Shown piece after piece: positions 8,848 to 17,430 of a stretch of 64,000 nucleotides of DNA; the first letter of the stretch is position 1; each line of letters opens with the position of its first letter. The translations under genes and the position numbers were made by a program. This stretch comes from Clostridiales bacterium (GTDB lineage: Bacteria; Bacillota; Clostridia; Oscillospirales; Acutalibacteraceae). The notes under the pieces are model-generated. The model did not search any database. It saw only the letters and a program-made list of their open reading frames with translations, and was not told the DNA's origin. The DNA lies in assembly GCA_024684435.1 (NCBI GenBank), contig JAIKWV010000032.1, forward strand, positions 95,240 through 159,239, in the 5' to 3' direction.

Positions 8848-8882
8848 TGTGCGCATTTTAATTCTGAAGGAGCTTAAGTGTT

Positions 8883-10190
8883 ATGAAGCTTTGGGCAGGT
8901 CGTTTTTCAAAAGAAGCGGATAAGAAAACAAACGATTTCAATTCGTCAATAGCAACCGACAGCCGTATGTTCCGTGAGGATATCGACGGTTCCATAGCCC
9001 ACGCATCAATGCTGGGCAAACAGGGAATAATCAGCGCAGAAGACTGCGAAAAGATCGTAAGCGAACTGGAAAAAATAAAGCAAGAACTCATCGACGGCAC
9101 CATGACCATCGACCCGGACGCTGAGGATATCCATACTTTCATTGAATCCACCCTCACTCAGCGTATCGGCGACGCGGGCAAACGCCTGCACACCGGCAGG
9201 AGCAGAAACGATCAGGTAGCTCTTGACATAAGGCTCACCCTGCGGGGGGAATGCGAAAAGCTCACCGCGCAGCTCAATGAGCTTCTCTGTGTTCTTGACA
9301 AAAAGAGCAAAGAGTACCCGAACGTTGTCATGCCCGGATACACCCATATGCAGCGGGCTCAGCCCATAACATTTGCCACACACCTGCTGGCGTACACCGA
9401 GATGTTCAAGCGCGACCTTGACCGTCTTGAAGACGCGAAAAAGAGGATGAACATCTCCCCCCTCGGCAGCGGCGCCCTTGCAGGTACCGGCTATCCCATA
9501 GACAGGGCAGCAACCGCTTCCGCTCTGGGTTTTGACGGTTACTCAAAGAGTACACTGGACGGTGTGTCAGACAGGGATTTCTGCATTGAGCTTGCCTGCG
9601 TACTGTCCATAATCATGGTGCATCTTTCCCGCTTCTGCGAGGAATTGATCCTGTGGTGCTCGTGGGAATTCAAATTCGTTGAGCTTGACGACGCGTTTTC
9701 TACCGGTTCAAGCATCATGCCTCAAAAGAAGAATCCCGATATTGCGGAGCTTGTCAGAGGCAAGTCTGGCAGAGTTTTCGGCGACCTTATAGGACTGCTC
9801 ACTGTTATGAAAGGTCTGCCTTTAGCCTATAATAAAGATATGCAGGAGGACAAGGACGCCATCTTTGACGCCTTTGATACGGTGAAAATGTGTCTCACCG
9901 CTTTCATTCCTATGATCGACACAATGACCGTATTGCCCGCAAATATGCGCAAAGCGGCAGCCGGAGGCTTTATCAACGCCACAGACTGCGCCGACTATCT
10001 TGTGGGCAAGGGGCTTGCATTCAGGGACGCTTATAAGGCGACAGGTGAAATAGTCGCCCTGTGCATACAGAAAGGTCTAACTCTTGAGACCCTTCCTCTG
10101 GAGGAATACAAAAAGATCTGCGAGCTTTTCGACGAAGGTATATATACTGCTATATCCCTTGAAAACTGCGTAAAGCGCAGGGGTCTTTGA
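8883..10190 (+). CDS. argH: Argininosuccinate lyase
   Basis: A 435-residue member of the fumarase/aspartase superfamily that splits argininosuccinate into arginine and fumarate. The superfamily signature SSIMPQKKNPD is at 276-286, and TGRSRNDQV (104-112), PGYTHMQRAQP (151-161) and the SPLGSGALAGT loop (192-202) are all present. It is somewhat shorter than the usual 455-470 residues, ending soon after the last helical region. AAGGAG lies about 12 nt before the ATG. The order argG-argH-mrp-pth with short gaps suggests one transcript. Confidence 0.96.
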   Translation: MKLWAGRFSKEADKKTNDFNSSIATDSRMFREDIDGSIAHASMLGKQGIISAEDCEKIVSELEKIKQELIDGTMTIDPDAEDIHTFIESTLTQRIGDAGKRLHTGRSRNDQVALDIRLTLRGECEKLTAQLNELLCVLDKKSKEYPNVVMPGYTHMQRAQPITFATHLLAYTEMFKRDLDRLEDAKKRMNISPLGSGALAGTGYPIDRAATASALGFDGYSKSTLDGVSDRDFCIELACVLSIIMVHLSRFCEELILWCSWEFKFVELDDAFSTGSSIMPQKKNPDIAELVRGKSGRVFGDLIGLLTVMKGLPLAYNKDMQEDKDAIFDAFDTVKMCLTAFIPMIDTMTVLPANMRKAAAGGFINATDCADYLVGKGLAFRDAYKATGEIVALCIQKGLTLETLPLEEYKKICELFDEGIYTAISLENCVKRRGL

Positions 10191-10220
10191 TTAAAAATAA
10201 TAACAGAACGGAGTTTTATT

Positions 10221-11042
10221 ATGTCAGAATGTTCAGGTAATTGTTCAAGCTGTTCCGCGAACTGCGGCGACAGAAAACAGGATATGCACATCCCCGCCGG
10301 CGAATTCAGCGATATAAAAAAAGTGATCGGCGTGGTCAGCGGTAAAGGCGGCGTGGGCAAATCACTTGTGACCTCACTGCTTGCCACGGCAATGCAGACA
10401 AGAGGCTTTTCCACCGCCATACTTGACGCGGACGTTACAGGTCCATCCATTCCAAAGACCTTTGGGCTCAAGAACAAGGCGCAGGCAAACGACCTGGGCC
10501 TGCTTCCGGAGGAGACAAGGACGGGTATAAAAGTGATGTCCGTAAACCTTTTGCTGGAAAAAGAGGATCAGCCCGTTGTCTGGAGAGGTCCGGTTATATC
10601 CGGGGTCATTCAGCAGTTCTGGCAGGAGGTAGTCTGGGACACGGTTGATTTCATGTTCGTAGATATGCCTCCCGGAACAGGCGACGTTCCCCTCACGGTT
10701 TTCCAGAGCTTACCGGTCGACGGCATAATCATAGTCACCACCCCTCAGGATCTGGTAAATATGATCGTCAAAAAGGCCTATAACATGGCGGCGATGATGA
10801 ATATCCCCGTGCTGGGTCTTGTGGAAAACATGAGCTATTTTGAGTGCCCCGACTGCGGCAAAAAGGTAAACATCTTCGGTGAAAGCAAGATCGATCAGGT
10901 CGCCGAGGAGCTTAATGTGCCTGTTCTTGCAAAGCTTCCCGTCAGGAGCAATACAGCCTCTCTTGTGGACAAGGGCGCTGTGGAGCTTATTGAAATGCCT
11001 GAGCTTGAGAGCGCTGTGGAGTGCATTAAAAATTTACTTTAA
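10221..11042 (+). CDS. mrp: Mrp/NBP35-family ATP-binding protein, Fe-S cluster carrier
   Basis: A 273-residue P-loop ATPase of the Mrp/ApbC/Nbp35 family. It has the deviant Walker A GKGGVGKS (41-48), VDMPPGTGD (Walker B region, about 152-160) and the CPDCGKK cluster-ligand motif (about 210). An extra N-terminal cysteine cluster (CSGNCSSCSANC, residues 4-15) resembles the ferredoxin-like extension of Nbp35 proteins and could bind a further Fe-S cluster. Family members carry and transfer Fe-S clusters in the cytosol. It lies 30 bp after argH and 15 bp before pth. Confidence 0.92.
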   Translation: MSECSGNCSSCSANCGDRKQDMHIPAGEFSDIKKVIGVVSGKGGVGKSLVTSLLATAMQTRGFSTAILDADVTGPSIPKTFGLKNKAQANDLGLLPEETRTGIKVMSVNLLLEKEDQPVVWRGPVISGVIQQFWQEVVWDTVDFMFVDMPPGTGDVPLTVFQSLPVDGIIIVTTPQDLVNMIVKKAYNMAAMMNIPVLGLVENMSYFECPDCGKKVNIFGESKIDQVAEELNVPVLAKLPVRSNTASLVDKGAVELIEMPELESAVECIKNLL

Positions 11043-11057
11043 CAGGACTTGGTTTTT

Positions 11058-11663
11058 ATGTTTGGTATCAGAAAAAAGCAATTCAATGACAACAACAAGC
11101 CGGAATTTCTCATTGTCGGTTTAGGCAATCCCGGAAAGAAATATGAATTCACCCGGCACAATTCCGGTTTTCTGTTCATTGACGTGTTTGCCGAATATGT
11201 AAACGCAAAGATAAAAAAAATAGGTTTTAAATCCGTCTACGGAGAGGCTAAGGTAAACGGTCACAGGTGTCTTATCATGAAACCTCAGACCTACATGAAC
11301 AACAGCGGAGAGGCTGTCAAAGAGGCTGTAACAAGATACGGCATCCCCCCGCAGAATGTGATCGTTATTTTCGACGACGTGTCCCTTCCCTGCGGCAAGC
11401 TTCGTATACGCCGCAAGGGCAGCAGCGGCGGTCATAACGGGATAAAAAGCATCACCGCCCACCTTAAGGACGAGGAATTCCCGCGCATAAAATTAGGCGT
11501 GGGAGAAAAGCCGCATCCCGACGCCGACCTTGCGGACTGGGTACTCTCCCCATTTTCAAAGCAGGAGCTTATACAGCTTCGCGGCGCCGTTGACGAAGCG
11601 TGCAAAGCCGCCGAGCTTATTGTCGGCGGCGAAATAGATAAGGCTATGGGCTTGTACAACTGA
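11058..11663 (+). CDS. pth: Peptidyl-tRNA hydrolase
   Basis: A 201-residue Pth that frees peptidyl-tRNAs dropped by ribosomes. The GLGNPG motif (21-26) and catalytic His34 in FTRHNSG are intact, as is the KPQTYMNNSG segment (about 75-84). The ATG at 11058 is preferred over the TTG at 11049: the latter sits only 2 nt after the AGGA site, which spaces well to the ATG. The extra N-terminal KKQFNDNN stretch makes it slightly longer at the front than most. It is the last gene of the arg-mrp-pth run and converges on the next small gene, 1 bp away. Confidence 0.96.
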   Translation: MFGIRKKQFNDNNKPEFLIVGLGNPGKKYEFTRHNSGFLFIDVFAEYVNAKIKKIGFKSVYGEAKVNGHRCLIMKPQTYMNNSGEAVKEAVTRYGIPPQNVIVIFDDVSLPCGKLRIRRKGSSGGHNGIKSITAHLKDEEFPRIKLGVGEKPHPDADLADWVLSPFSKQELIQLRGAVDEACKAAELIVGGEIDKAMGLYN

Positions 11664-11664
11664 G

Positions 11665-11856
11665 TTATTTCACCATGTCGGTGAGATTTCCTATCATATC
11701 CCCCACCGCTCTCATTGCCTTTGACATATTTTTCTTGACGGACTTTCCCGCGGAATTCTGTCCCATGATAAGAATTTCCATTGCTCCTATCGCTCCGCCC
11801 ATTGCCATGCCAAGACCTACGCCCTTCATTATTGAAGACGTTTTATTCTTTTGCAT
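11665..11856 (-). CDS. Small glycine-rich membrane protein (63 aa, hypothetical)
   Basis: A 63-residue protein with a basic N-terminus (MQKNKTSSIMK) and a small-residue-rich hydrophobic segment GVGLGMAMGGAIGAMEILIMG (about 12-32) containing GxxxG-type spacing, followed by a basic amphipathic tail. Length and pattern recall small YtxH-like clostridial proteins, but I cannot name a family. Translation is well supported: AGGAGG lies before the ATG at 11856. It converges on pth with 1 bp between stops and diverges from trmL. Confidence 0.7.
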   Translation of the reverse strand: MQKNKTSSIMKGVGLGMAMGGAIGAMEILIMGQNSAGKSVKKNMSKAMRAVGDMIGNLTDMVK

Positions 11857-11936
11857 AAAAGCTTAAACCTCCTGTTGCTGTTTTTACTATTTTACCCTGA
11901 AATATCCGAAAAATAAGCTGGTGAATACTGATTTAT

Positions 11937-12455
11937 ATGGAAAATAATTCTGAGGTCAGAAAGCCCTCACTTAACATTGTGCTCGTTGAACCGGAAATAC
12001 CCCAGAACACAGGCAACATCGCCCGCACCTGCGCCGCCACCGGAGCCTCACTGCATCTGGTGGAACCCATGGGCTTCAAGGTGGACGACGCCAAGCTCAA
12101 GCGGGCAGGACTTGATTACTGGTACCTGCTGGACATTACATATTATAAAAGTCTGGATGATTTCTTTGAAAAGAACAGCGGCCCGTTCTTTTATTTTTCA
12201 ACCAAGGCGCAGAATATATACTCCGATATTGAGTACCCTGACGGCGCGTATCTTGTTTTCGGCAAGGAAACAAAAGGATTGCCGGAAGAGCTGCTTCATA
12301 ACAACCCTTCCAGCTGTGTAAGGATACCAATGATAAACGACGCCCGGAGCCTTAACCTCTCAAATTCCGTCGCCATAGGCGTATATGAGGTGCTCAGACA
12401 GTGGAATTTCCCTGAGCTTAAATGTAAAGGTCAGTTAACAAAATACGATTGGTAA
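11937..12455 (+). CDS. trmL: tRNA (cytidine/uridine(34)-2'-O)-methyltransferase
   Basis: A 172-residue SPOUT-class methyltransferase. TrmL methylates the ribose of wobble position 34 in tRNA-Leu isoacceptors using SAM. Diagnostic parts are the N-terminal VLVEPEIPQNTGNIARTCAA (motif 1), FGKETKGLPEELL (motif 2) and IPMINDARSLNLSNSVAIGV (motif 3, the trefoil-knot SAM site). Length matches the minimal family. Two tRNA-Leu genes, possible substrates, lie in the same window at 51.6-51.8 kb, but the E. coli TrmL targets are other isoacceptors. Confidence 0.94.
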   Translation: MENNSEVRKPSLNIVLVEPEIPQNTGNIARTCAATGASLHLVEPMGFKVDDAKLKRAGLDYWYLLDITYYKSLDDFFEKNSGPFFYFSTKAQNIYSDIEYPDGAYLVFGKETKGLPEELLHNNPSSCVRIPMINDARSLNLSNSVAIGVYEVLRQWNFPELKCKGQLTKYDW

Positions 12456-12485
12456 GGTCAACACCCTGCCAATCGTAATTTTTTA
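12444..12485. terminator. Bidirectional terminator between trmL and mreD
   Basis: TACGATTGG (12444-12452) pairs with CCAATCGTA (12469-12477), followed by ATTTTTTAT on plus and TTTTG on minus. The plus arm overlaps the trmL stop codon; mreD ends 2 bp beyond. Confidence 0.8.
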
Positions 12486-12486
12486 T

Positions 12487-12999
12487 CTATCTGAATTTTT
12501 TCATTACCGTCCGCACCATCAAATATATCACCGGAATAAATACCAAAGAATAAAGGAACGTGGGCAAATAATATTTAAGCAGTACCTGCATGGCAGTCCC
12601 GTAGCCCTTAAAAACATAATTGAACAGCCAGTAAAGCAGGATGTACAGAAGCATAGAAAGAGAACACATAAGCATTGCGGTGGAAAGATTGTTGCGCATA
12701 AGGTAGTGGATAAGCACTCCCGCTCCGAAGGTGACGATAGTCAGGAACATGGCGTTGAACCCGAAACCGGTCACATAAGTGTCCCACAAAGCTCCGGCAA
12801 AGGCGCCGAAAAGCAGTCCAGCGACTTCACGTTCAAACATGGCTATGCTCACAGCCGCGGGGATAATCAGAAAAACCCCGATGTTTCCCGGAGTCGGGAA
12901 CAGTCCCTTTGTCCCCTGCAGAGCCGCCGCCGCAAGCAGGATAAACACAAAGATCACCCTGCGTATTATTGTGTTTTTATTCTCGATCAAATAATTCAT
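12487..12999 (-). CDS. mreD: Rod shape-determining protein MreD
   Basis: A 170-residue, very hydrophobic protein with about five membrane segments, as in MreD, the integral-membrane part of the MreBCD elongation complex. The charged loop in MFEREVAGLLFGAFAGALWD (about 54-73) is typical of the family. Its ATG overlaps the end of mreC by 4 bp, and gene order mreB-mreC-mreD supports the call where the sequence itself is weakly conserved. Confidence 0.9.
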   Translation of the reverse strand: MNYLIENKNTIIRRVIFVFILLAAAALQGTKGLFPTPGNIGVFLIIPAAVSIAMFEREVAGLLFGAFAGALWDTYVTGFGFNAMFLTIVTFGAGVLIHYLMRNNLSTAMLMCSLSMLLYILLYWLFNYVFKGYGTAMQVLLKYYLPTFLYSLVFIPVIYLMVRTVMKKFR

Positions 13000-13856
13000 T
13001 GTCCGTCACCGGCTGTACCTTCCTGCCCGTAAAAATATGTCAGCACAAAGACATCCTTAAGCTCGCTGAAACGAACCGAAGGCTCTATAACGGCATATGA
13101 GGATATGTTTTCATTGTCGTTTTCAATGCCGGTCACCTGACCTATTATGAGATCACGGGGATAGATGCCGCCCACGCCTGAGGTGCAGACAAGCCCTCCC
13201 TGTGATATGGCGGTGGTACGGTCAAGTCCGGGCAGCCTGCAAAGCCCCTTGCGGGAAAGCTCCGGGGTGGTGGCGACAAAGCCCGATTCACCTGTCCTTA
13301 TATCATAGGCGCTGACGTTGACGTCGGGATTTAAAATGGTCCTGACGGTACACTGGGTCTTGCTCACGGAGACCACGAGCCCCACCAGATATTTCCCGTA
13401 TATGACCGGATCGTTCACCTTGATACCGTGCATCTCGCCTTTGTTGAGCACAAAGGAACCGAACAGATCCGCTGCGTCCCTTGAAATTATGGAGCAGGAT
13501 TCAAATTTATAGTCGCTGTGTTCTTTTTTCAGCTCAAGGAACTCCTCATAAAGTGAAAGTTTATTCTTCGCGTCCTCATATTCCACAAGCTGACCCCTTG
13601 CATCCGCCAGCTGACTTTCAAGCTCGGATACCCGCTTTGCCATGCTTGCCGAAGATTTAAAATATATCTCGCTTTCCGCAAGTTTGTCGGCGAAGAAGGC
13701 CGACAGCCTCTGTACCGGGCTGAAAACAAAGCTTATTACAGATGTCACGGGTGAAGTGTACTTGTGGGTAGCCGTCGCCAAAACGGCGCCGAAAACCAGC
13801 GCCGCCATAACAACAGCAAATATTTTAAATCCTATGCTCTTAACTAAGCTTCGCAT
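12996..13856 (-). CDS. mreC: Rod shape-determining protein MreC
   Basis: A 286-residue protein with one N-terminal membrane helix (about 9-28), a coiled coil (about 68-115, rich in SELESQLADARGQLVEYE-type heptads) and the beta-barrel MreC domain (about 118-275) containing SRDAADLFGSFVLNKGE and VISGVGGIYP-like segments. MreC sits outside the membrane and links MreB to the peptidoglycan synthases. GGAG lies 9 nt before the ATG. It is preceded by mreB (43-bp gap) and overlaps mreD. Confidence 0.94.
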   Translation of the reverse strand: MRSLVKSIGFKIFAVVMAALVFGAVLATATHKYTSPVTSVISFVFSPVQRLSAFFADKLAESEIYFKSSASMAKRVSELESQLADARGQLVEYEDAKNKLSLYEEFLELKKEHSDYKFESCSIISRDAADLFGSFVLNKGEMHGIKVNDPVIYGKYLVGLVVSVSKTQCTVRTILNPDVNVSAYDIRTGESGFVATTPELSRKGLCRLPGLDRTTAISQGGLVCTSGVGGIYPRDLIIGQVTGIENDNENISSYAVIEPSVRFSELKDVFVLTYFYGQEGTAGDGQ

Positions 13857-13899
13857 TAAAATATCTCCAAACCCATTGGGGTGTTTTTATATCAACGGA

Positions 13900-14916
13900 T
13901 CAGCTAAGCTTCCTGCTGCTGAGCTTGCTCAAAGTGTCGCTTTCCAGACAGATACCTGTGCCGTCAACAACACAGTCCAGCGGATTCTGAGCGACAACGA
14001 CCGGGATCTTTGTTTCCACAGCTATAAGCTTATCAAGCCCTCTGAGCAGCGCTCCGCCTCCGGTAAGGGTAATGCCGTGGTCAATGATATCCGCAGCAAG
14101 CTCCGGCGGCGTCTTTTCAAGAGTAGCTCTGATGGCGTCAAGGATCTGATTTACGGTATCCGCCAAAGCTCCGCGGATCTCCTCCGCGGTGATCTCAACG
14201 TGTTTGGGCAGACCGTCCATAAGGTTGCGTCCCTTGATATCCATGGCGCCCTCGCCCTCATATGGATATGCGGAGCCTATGCGTATCTTTATGTCCTCCG
14301 CCGTACGTTCGCCGATGAGCAGATTGTATTTTTTCTTGATATAAGTGATTATGGACTCGTCGAATGTATCTCCCGCCACCCTTGCAGAGCGGGATGTGAC
14401 CACGTCGCCCAAAGAGATAACCGCCACCTCCGCTGTTCCGCCGCCGATGTCAACGACCATACTGCCCGTTGCCTCGCTCACGGGGAGACCCGCGCCTATC
14501 GCCGCCGCCATAGGCTCCTCGATAAGGCTCACGTCCTTTGCGCCGGCGCTCTTTGCGGCGTCGTAAACAGCCCTTCTCTCAACCTCGGTAACGCCTGAGG
14601 GAATGCATATCATTACCCTTGCCCTGCTGAATGGAGAGCTGCTGATAGCTCTCTTTATAAACGCCTTTAACATATCGGATGTAATATTGAAGTCCGCTAT
14701 GACTCCGTCTTTAAGCGGGCGGACAGCCGTGATGGAGCCGGGTGTGCGGCCGATCATATCCTTTGCCTCCGAACCGACGGCTACAACTCTTGGAGGATTG
14801 CTCCTGCGGTCAACGGCGACCACGGAGGGTTCCCTTATAACTATACCCTTACCCTTAACAAAAACAAGAGTGTTGGCAGTACCTAAATCGATTCCTATGT
14901 CCTGTGAAAATAACAT
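13900..14916 (-). CDS. mreB: Rod shape-determining protein MreB (actin homologue)
   Basis: A 338-residue bacterial actin. The phosphate-1 loop [13 protein letters not shown] (about 6-18), phosphate-2 [13 protein letters not shown] and adenosine motif [10 protein letters not shown] are intact. MreB forms membrane-bound ATP filaments that steer the elongation machinery. It is followed by mreC and mreD on the same strand and preceded, 25 bp upstream, by a lipoprotein gene, which is an unusual neighbour. A GGGG-type site lies about 10 nt before the ATG. Confidence 0.96.
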   Translation of the reverse strand: MLFSQDIGIDLGTANTLVFVKGKGIVIREPSVVAVDRRSNPPRVVAVGSEAKDMIGRTPGSITAVRPLKDGVIADFNITSDMLKAFIKRAISSSPFSRARVMICIPSGVTEVERRAVYDAAKSAGAKDVSLIEEPMAAAIGAGLPVSEATGSMVVDIGGGTAEVAVISLGDVVTSRSARVAGDTFDESIITYIKKKYNLLIGERTAEDIKIRIGSAYPYEGEGAMDIKGRNLMDGLPKHVEITAEEIRGALADTVNQILDAIRATLEKTPPELAADIIDHGITLTGGGALLRGLDKLIAVETKIPVVVAQNPLDCVVDGTGICLESDTLSKLSSRKLS

Positions 14917-14941
14917 CTCAAATTACCCCTTTTATTTTCAG

Positions 14942-15607
14942 TTATTTGAACTCAATACCGTTTAAGATCTCTGCGAAGTCGATCTTATCCATATTTTCCT
15001 TTGTGTAGTTACATACGCATCTGTATGTGTTATCTCCGTGTCTTATATAATAGGTCGTAAGTATCAGATCGCTGTTATCGCCTGTGATCGTGCTGTAAGC
15101 ACAGTCCATATCAAGTATCCTTACCGTGCCCTTTTCGGTTTTTGCGCCGCCTTCTTCAGCCGCTTTGAGGACGGTGTCTACCCCCTCCATGATCTCGTCA
15201 TATGTTTTATCCGTATCATTGGAAAAATCTATGGTGGCGCCCAACTTTTCGTTCTTCATCTGCATACTGACGGTGCCTGAGCATTCCCAGCCTGAGGGGA
15301 TCGTGATCTTATAATATTTACAGTCTATTTTTTCTCCTTCGTCAATGAACCTTGGGTACTCCAGTACCTCGGTGATAAAGTTCCCTTCAGTGTCGTGATG
15401 GGGCTCGTCGGGATTTCTCATTTTGATGTATATGAGGTCGCCTTCCTCATTGACCACGGTATCTCCGTTAGCATCGGTCTTGAGAACGTATGATTCATTT
15501 TCCCCGGCGACGTAGATCTTTCCGTATTTTGACCGTGCCTGGCATGAGACCAGCGTAGCGGTAACGGTAAGCATTATTATTCCGGATAATATATATTTCT
15601 TATTCAT
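14942..15607 (-). CDS. Putative lipoprotein upstream of mreB (hypothetical)
   Basis: A 221-residue protein with an N-terminal hydrophobic segment ending in a lipobox-like LVSC (Cys about residue 22), so probably a surface lipoprotein. The mature part is acidic and mostly beta-predicted, with an IPSGWECSGTVSMQMKNEKL stretch in the second half. I do not recognise a family. The ATG at 15607 follows GAAAGAGATG. It ends 25 bp before mreB, so it is likely transcribed with mreBCD; a role near the cell-wall machinery is inference from position only. Confidence 0.75.
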   Translation of the reverse strand: MNKKYILSGIIMLTVTATLVSCQARSKYGKIYVAGENESYVLKTDANGDTVVNEEGDLIYIKMRNPDEPHHDTEGNFITEVLEYPRFIDEGEKIDCKYYKITIPSGWECSGTVSMQMKNEKLGATIDFSNDTDKTYDEIMEGVDTVLKAAEEGGAKTEKGTVRILDMDCAYSTITGDNSDLILTTYYIRHGDNTYRCVCNYTKENMDKIDFAEILNGIEFK

Positions 15608-15806
15608 TTTTACATCTCTTTCTTTTGCCGGCATGATCCGCCGTTTTTACGGACGTTCAGTATGTCTTTAATGTGGTAATATCAAGTATAGCAGTATTAC
15701 ATTATAAAGTCAAATAAATAAATCAGATTGTATTCATATGTAATCATTTGTTATACTTTTCCCCATTTTTCTGTGTATTTTGGGGGTGGATTTAATATTT
15801 TAAGCA

Positions 15807-15815
15807 TGATATAAT
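15807..15815 (+). promoter_or_regulatory. Extended -10 promoter for the exporter operon
   Basis: TGATATAAT at 15807-15815 is a TGnTATAAT extended -10; no good -35 box is visible. It lies 42 bp before the ATG at 15857. The rest of the 249-bp gap from 15608 is AT-rich without other clear features. Confidence 0.6.
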
Positions 15816-15856
15816 TATATAAATGTCAATTATCCTGATCCGAAAGGCGGTATTTT

Positions 15857-16483
15857 ATGAGCAACCGTATAAAAAAACTGAACAAAGGTCTGATACTCAC
15901 TGTACTGGCGGTTATCGGTGTGGTGATCTACATAATCAGTATTTCCGCAGTACGCAATCAATATAAAAAAGAAATAAGCAAAATTGCCGAGGACTATGTC
16001 TCCACGGTACAGACTTACAGTATGCTCCCCACGGAGTACCGCAGCGGTTCCAGGAAAATGTCCGACACGGAATTTGACAGCTATTTAGAAGAAATGAAAA
16101 CAGAGGTCGGCAAATTCTGTACGGACAATGAGGAAGTACGGAAAACCATAATGTCCGAAATAGAGGCCAATCTTCTCTCCCTGAAGGAAGGACAGAATGT
16201 GATAACTGAATACGAAAAGAGCATAAAGAAGCTCTCCTATGAATTTATAGGGAACAAGATAACGGTCTCTCTTATCTGTAAAAACAGGTATAAGGGCAGT
16301 GAATACACGGCCTACGACGAGGAAGGCTATAATATCTCTGCCGACGCCTCCCCGGAGATCAAGTCGATCACAAATGAGACCTATGACACTATAATCTTCC
16401 AAAAAATCGACGGAAGCTGGAAGATCGTTTACTCGTATTTTGCAATACCCGCGGATGATTATTATAATCCGTCTATGTTTTGA
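15857..16483 (+). CDS. Membrane-anchored hypothetical protein of an ABC exporter operon
   Basis: A 208-residue protein with one N-terminal membrane helix (about 11-29) and an exported, charged, largely helical domain followed by a beta-rich end with a SWKIVYSYF motif, reminiscent of NTF2/SnoaL-like folds, though I cannot assign one. It is the first gene of a three-gene set with an ABC ATPase (17 bp downstream) and an ABC-2 permease, so it may be an accessory or sensor subunit of that exporter. Confidence 0.75.
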   Translation: MSNRIKKLNKGLILTVLAVIGVVIYIISISAVRNQYKKEISKIAEDYVSTVQTYSMLPTEYRSGSRKMSDTEFDSYLEEMKTEVGKFCTDNEEVRKTIMSEIEANLLSLKEGQNVITEYEKSIKKLSYEFIGNKITVSLICKNRYKGSEYTAYDEEGYNISADASPEIKSITNETYDTIIFQKIDGSWKIVYSYFAIPADDYYNPSMF

Positions 16484-16500
16484 TCGAGGAGGGATACAGG

Positions 16501-17430
16501 ATGAGCGTCGTACTTGAGGTAAACGAACTTACAAAAATTTTCGGCAAAAGGGCCGCCGTTGACAAAGCGTCATTTCAAGTGAATTCCGGAGAGGTCTTCG
16601 GCTTTTTAGGTCCCAACGGCGCCGGAAAAACAACAGCGATAAAAGTGATAATGGGTTTTCTTGCCCCGGATGAGGGACAGATAATAATAAACGGCACAGA
16701 CGTTAAAAAGGACTATGAAAAAGCCATGGAAAACATCGGCGGCATAGTGGAAAACCCGGAAATGTATAAAGAACTCAGCGGCAGAAAGAACCTTGAAATG
16801 TATGCAAGGATACATGACAACGTACCCGCCGGCAGGATAGATGAGGTACTCCGGCTCGTGGGTATGGAAAACCGGGCGGAGGAAAAGATCAAAAAGTATT
16901 CATTGGGCATGAAACAGAGGATATGTCTCGCCCAGGCGCTCCTGCACAAGCCCAATCTGCTGATACTTGACGAACCCACCAACGGACTTGACCCCGCGGG
17001 AATAAAAGAGCTGCGTGACATTCTTAAGCACCTTGCACACGAAGAAGGCGTCGCCGTTATGGTCTCCAGTCATATGCTCGCGGAAATGGAGCTTATGTGC
17101 GACCGGGTGGGGATCATAAATAACGGCAGGATCTTAGGAATAATGCCCATAGAGGAGCTCCTCCACAAGACCTCCGGCAACATGTGTTACCGCATCAAAA
17201 CCAATGATTCCGCCGCCTGTTCGGAGATCCTGAAGGCCTCCTACGGCGAAACAGCAGTAAGGTTCATAGACGGCAGCAATATAGAATTGTCCGTCAACGA
17301 ATCTGAGGTGCCCGCCGTTGTGCGTCTGCTCACGGAAAACGGGATAGACATTTTCATTATCTCTCCCGCCGGAAATTCGCTTGAGGATGCGTTTATAAAC
17401 ATAACGGGAGGAGGGAATCCCATTGCGTAA
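16501..17430 (+). CDS. ABC-2 type exporter ATP-binding protein (BcrA/NatA-like)
   Basis: A 309-residue ABC ATPase with Walker A GPNGAGKTT (37-45), signature YSLGMKQR (about 132-139), Walker B LLILDEPTNGLDPAG and H-loop SSHML. The about 90-residue C-terminal extension is typical of CcmA/BcrA-type subunits that drive ABC-2 permeases exporting antibiotics, peptides or sodium. The ATG at 16501 is chosen because AGGAGG lies at 16487-16492. Its end overlaps the permease gene by 8 bp. Substrate unknown. Confidence 0.92.
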   Translation: MSVVLEVNELTKIFGKRAAVDKASFQVNSGEVFGFLGPNGAGKTTAIKVIMGFLAPDEGQIIINGTDVKKDYEKAMENIGGIVENPEMYKELSGRKNLEMYARIHDNVPAGRIDEVLRLVGMENRAEEKIKKYSLGMKQRICLAQALLHKPNLLILDEPTNGLDPAGIKELRDILKHLAHEEGVAVMVSSHMLAEMELMCDRVGIINNGRILGIMPIEELLHKTSGNMCYRIKTNDSAACSEILKASYGETAVRFIDGSNIELSVNESEVPAVVRLLTENGIDIFIISPAGNSLEDAFINITGGGNPIA

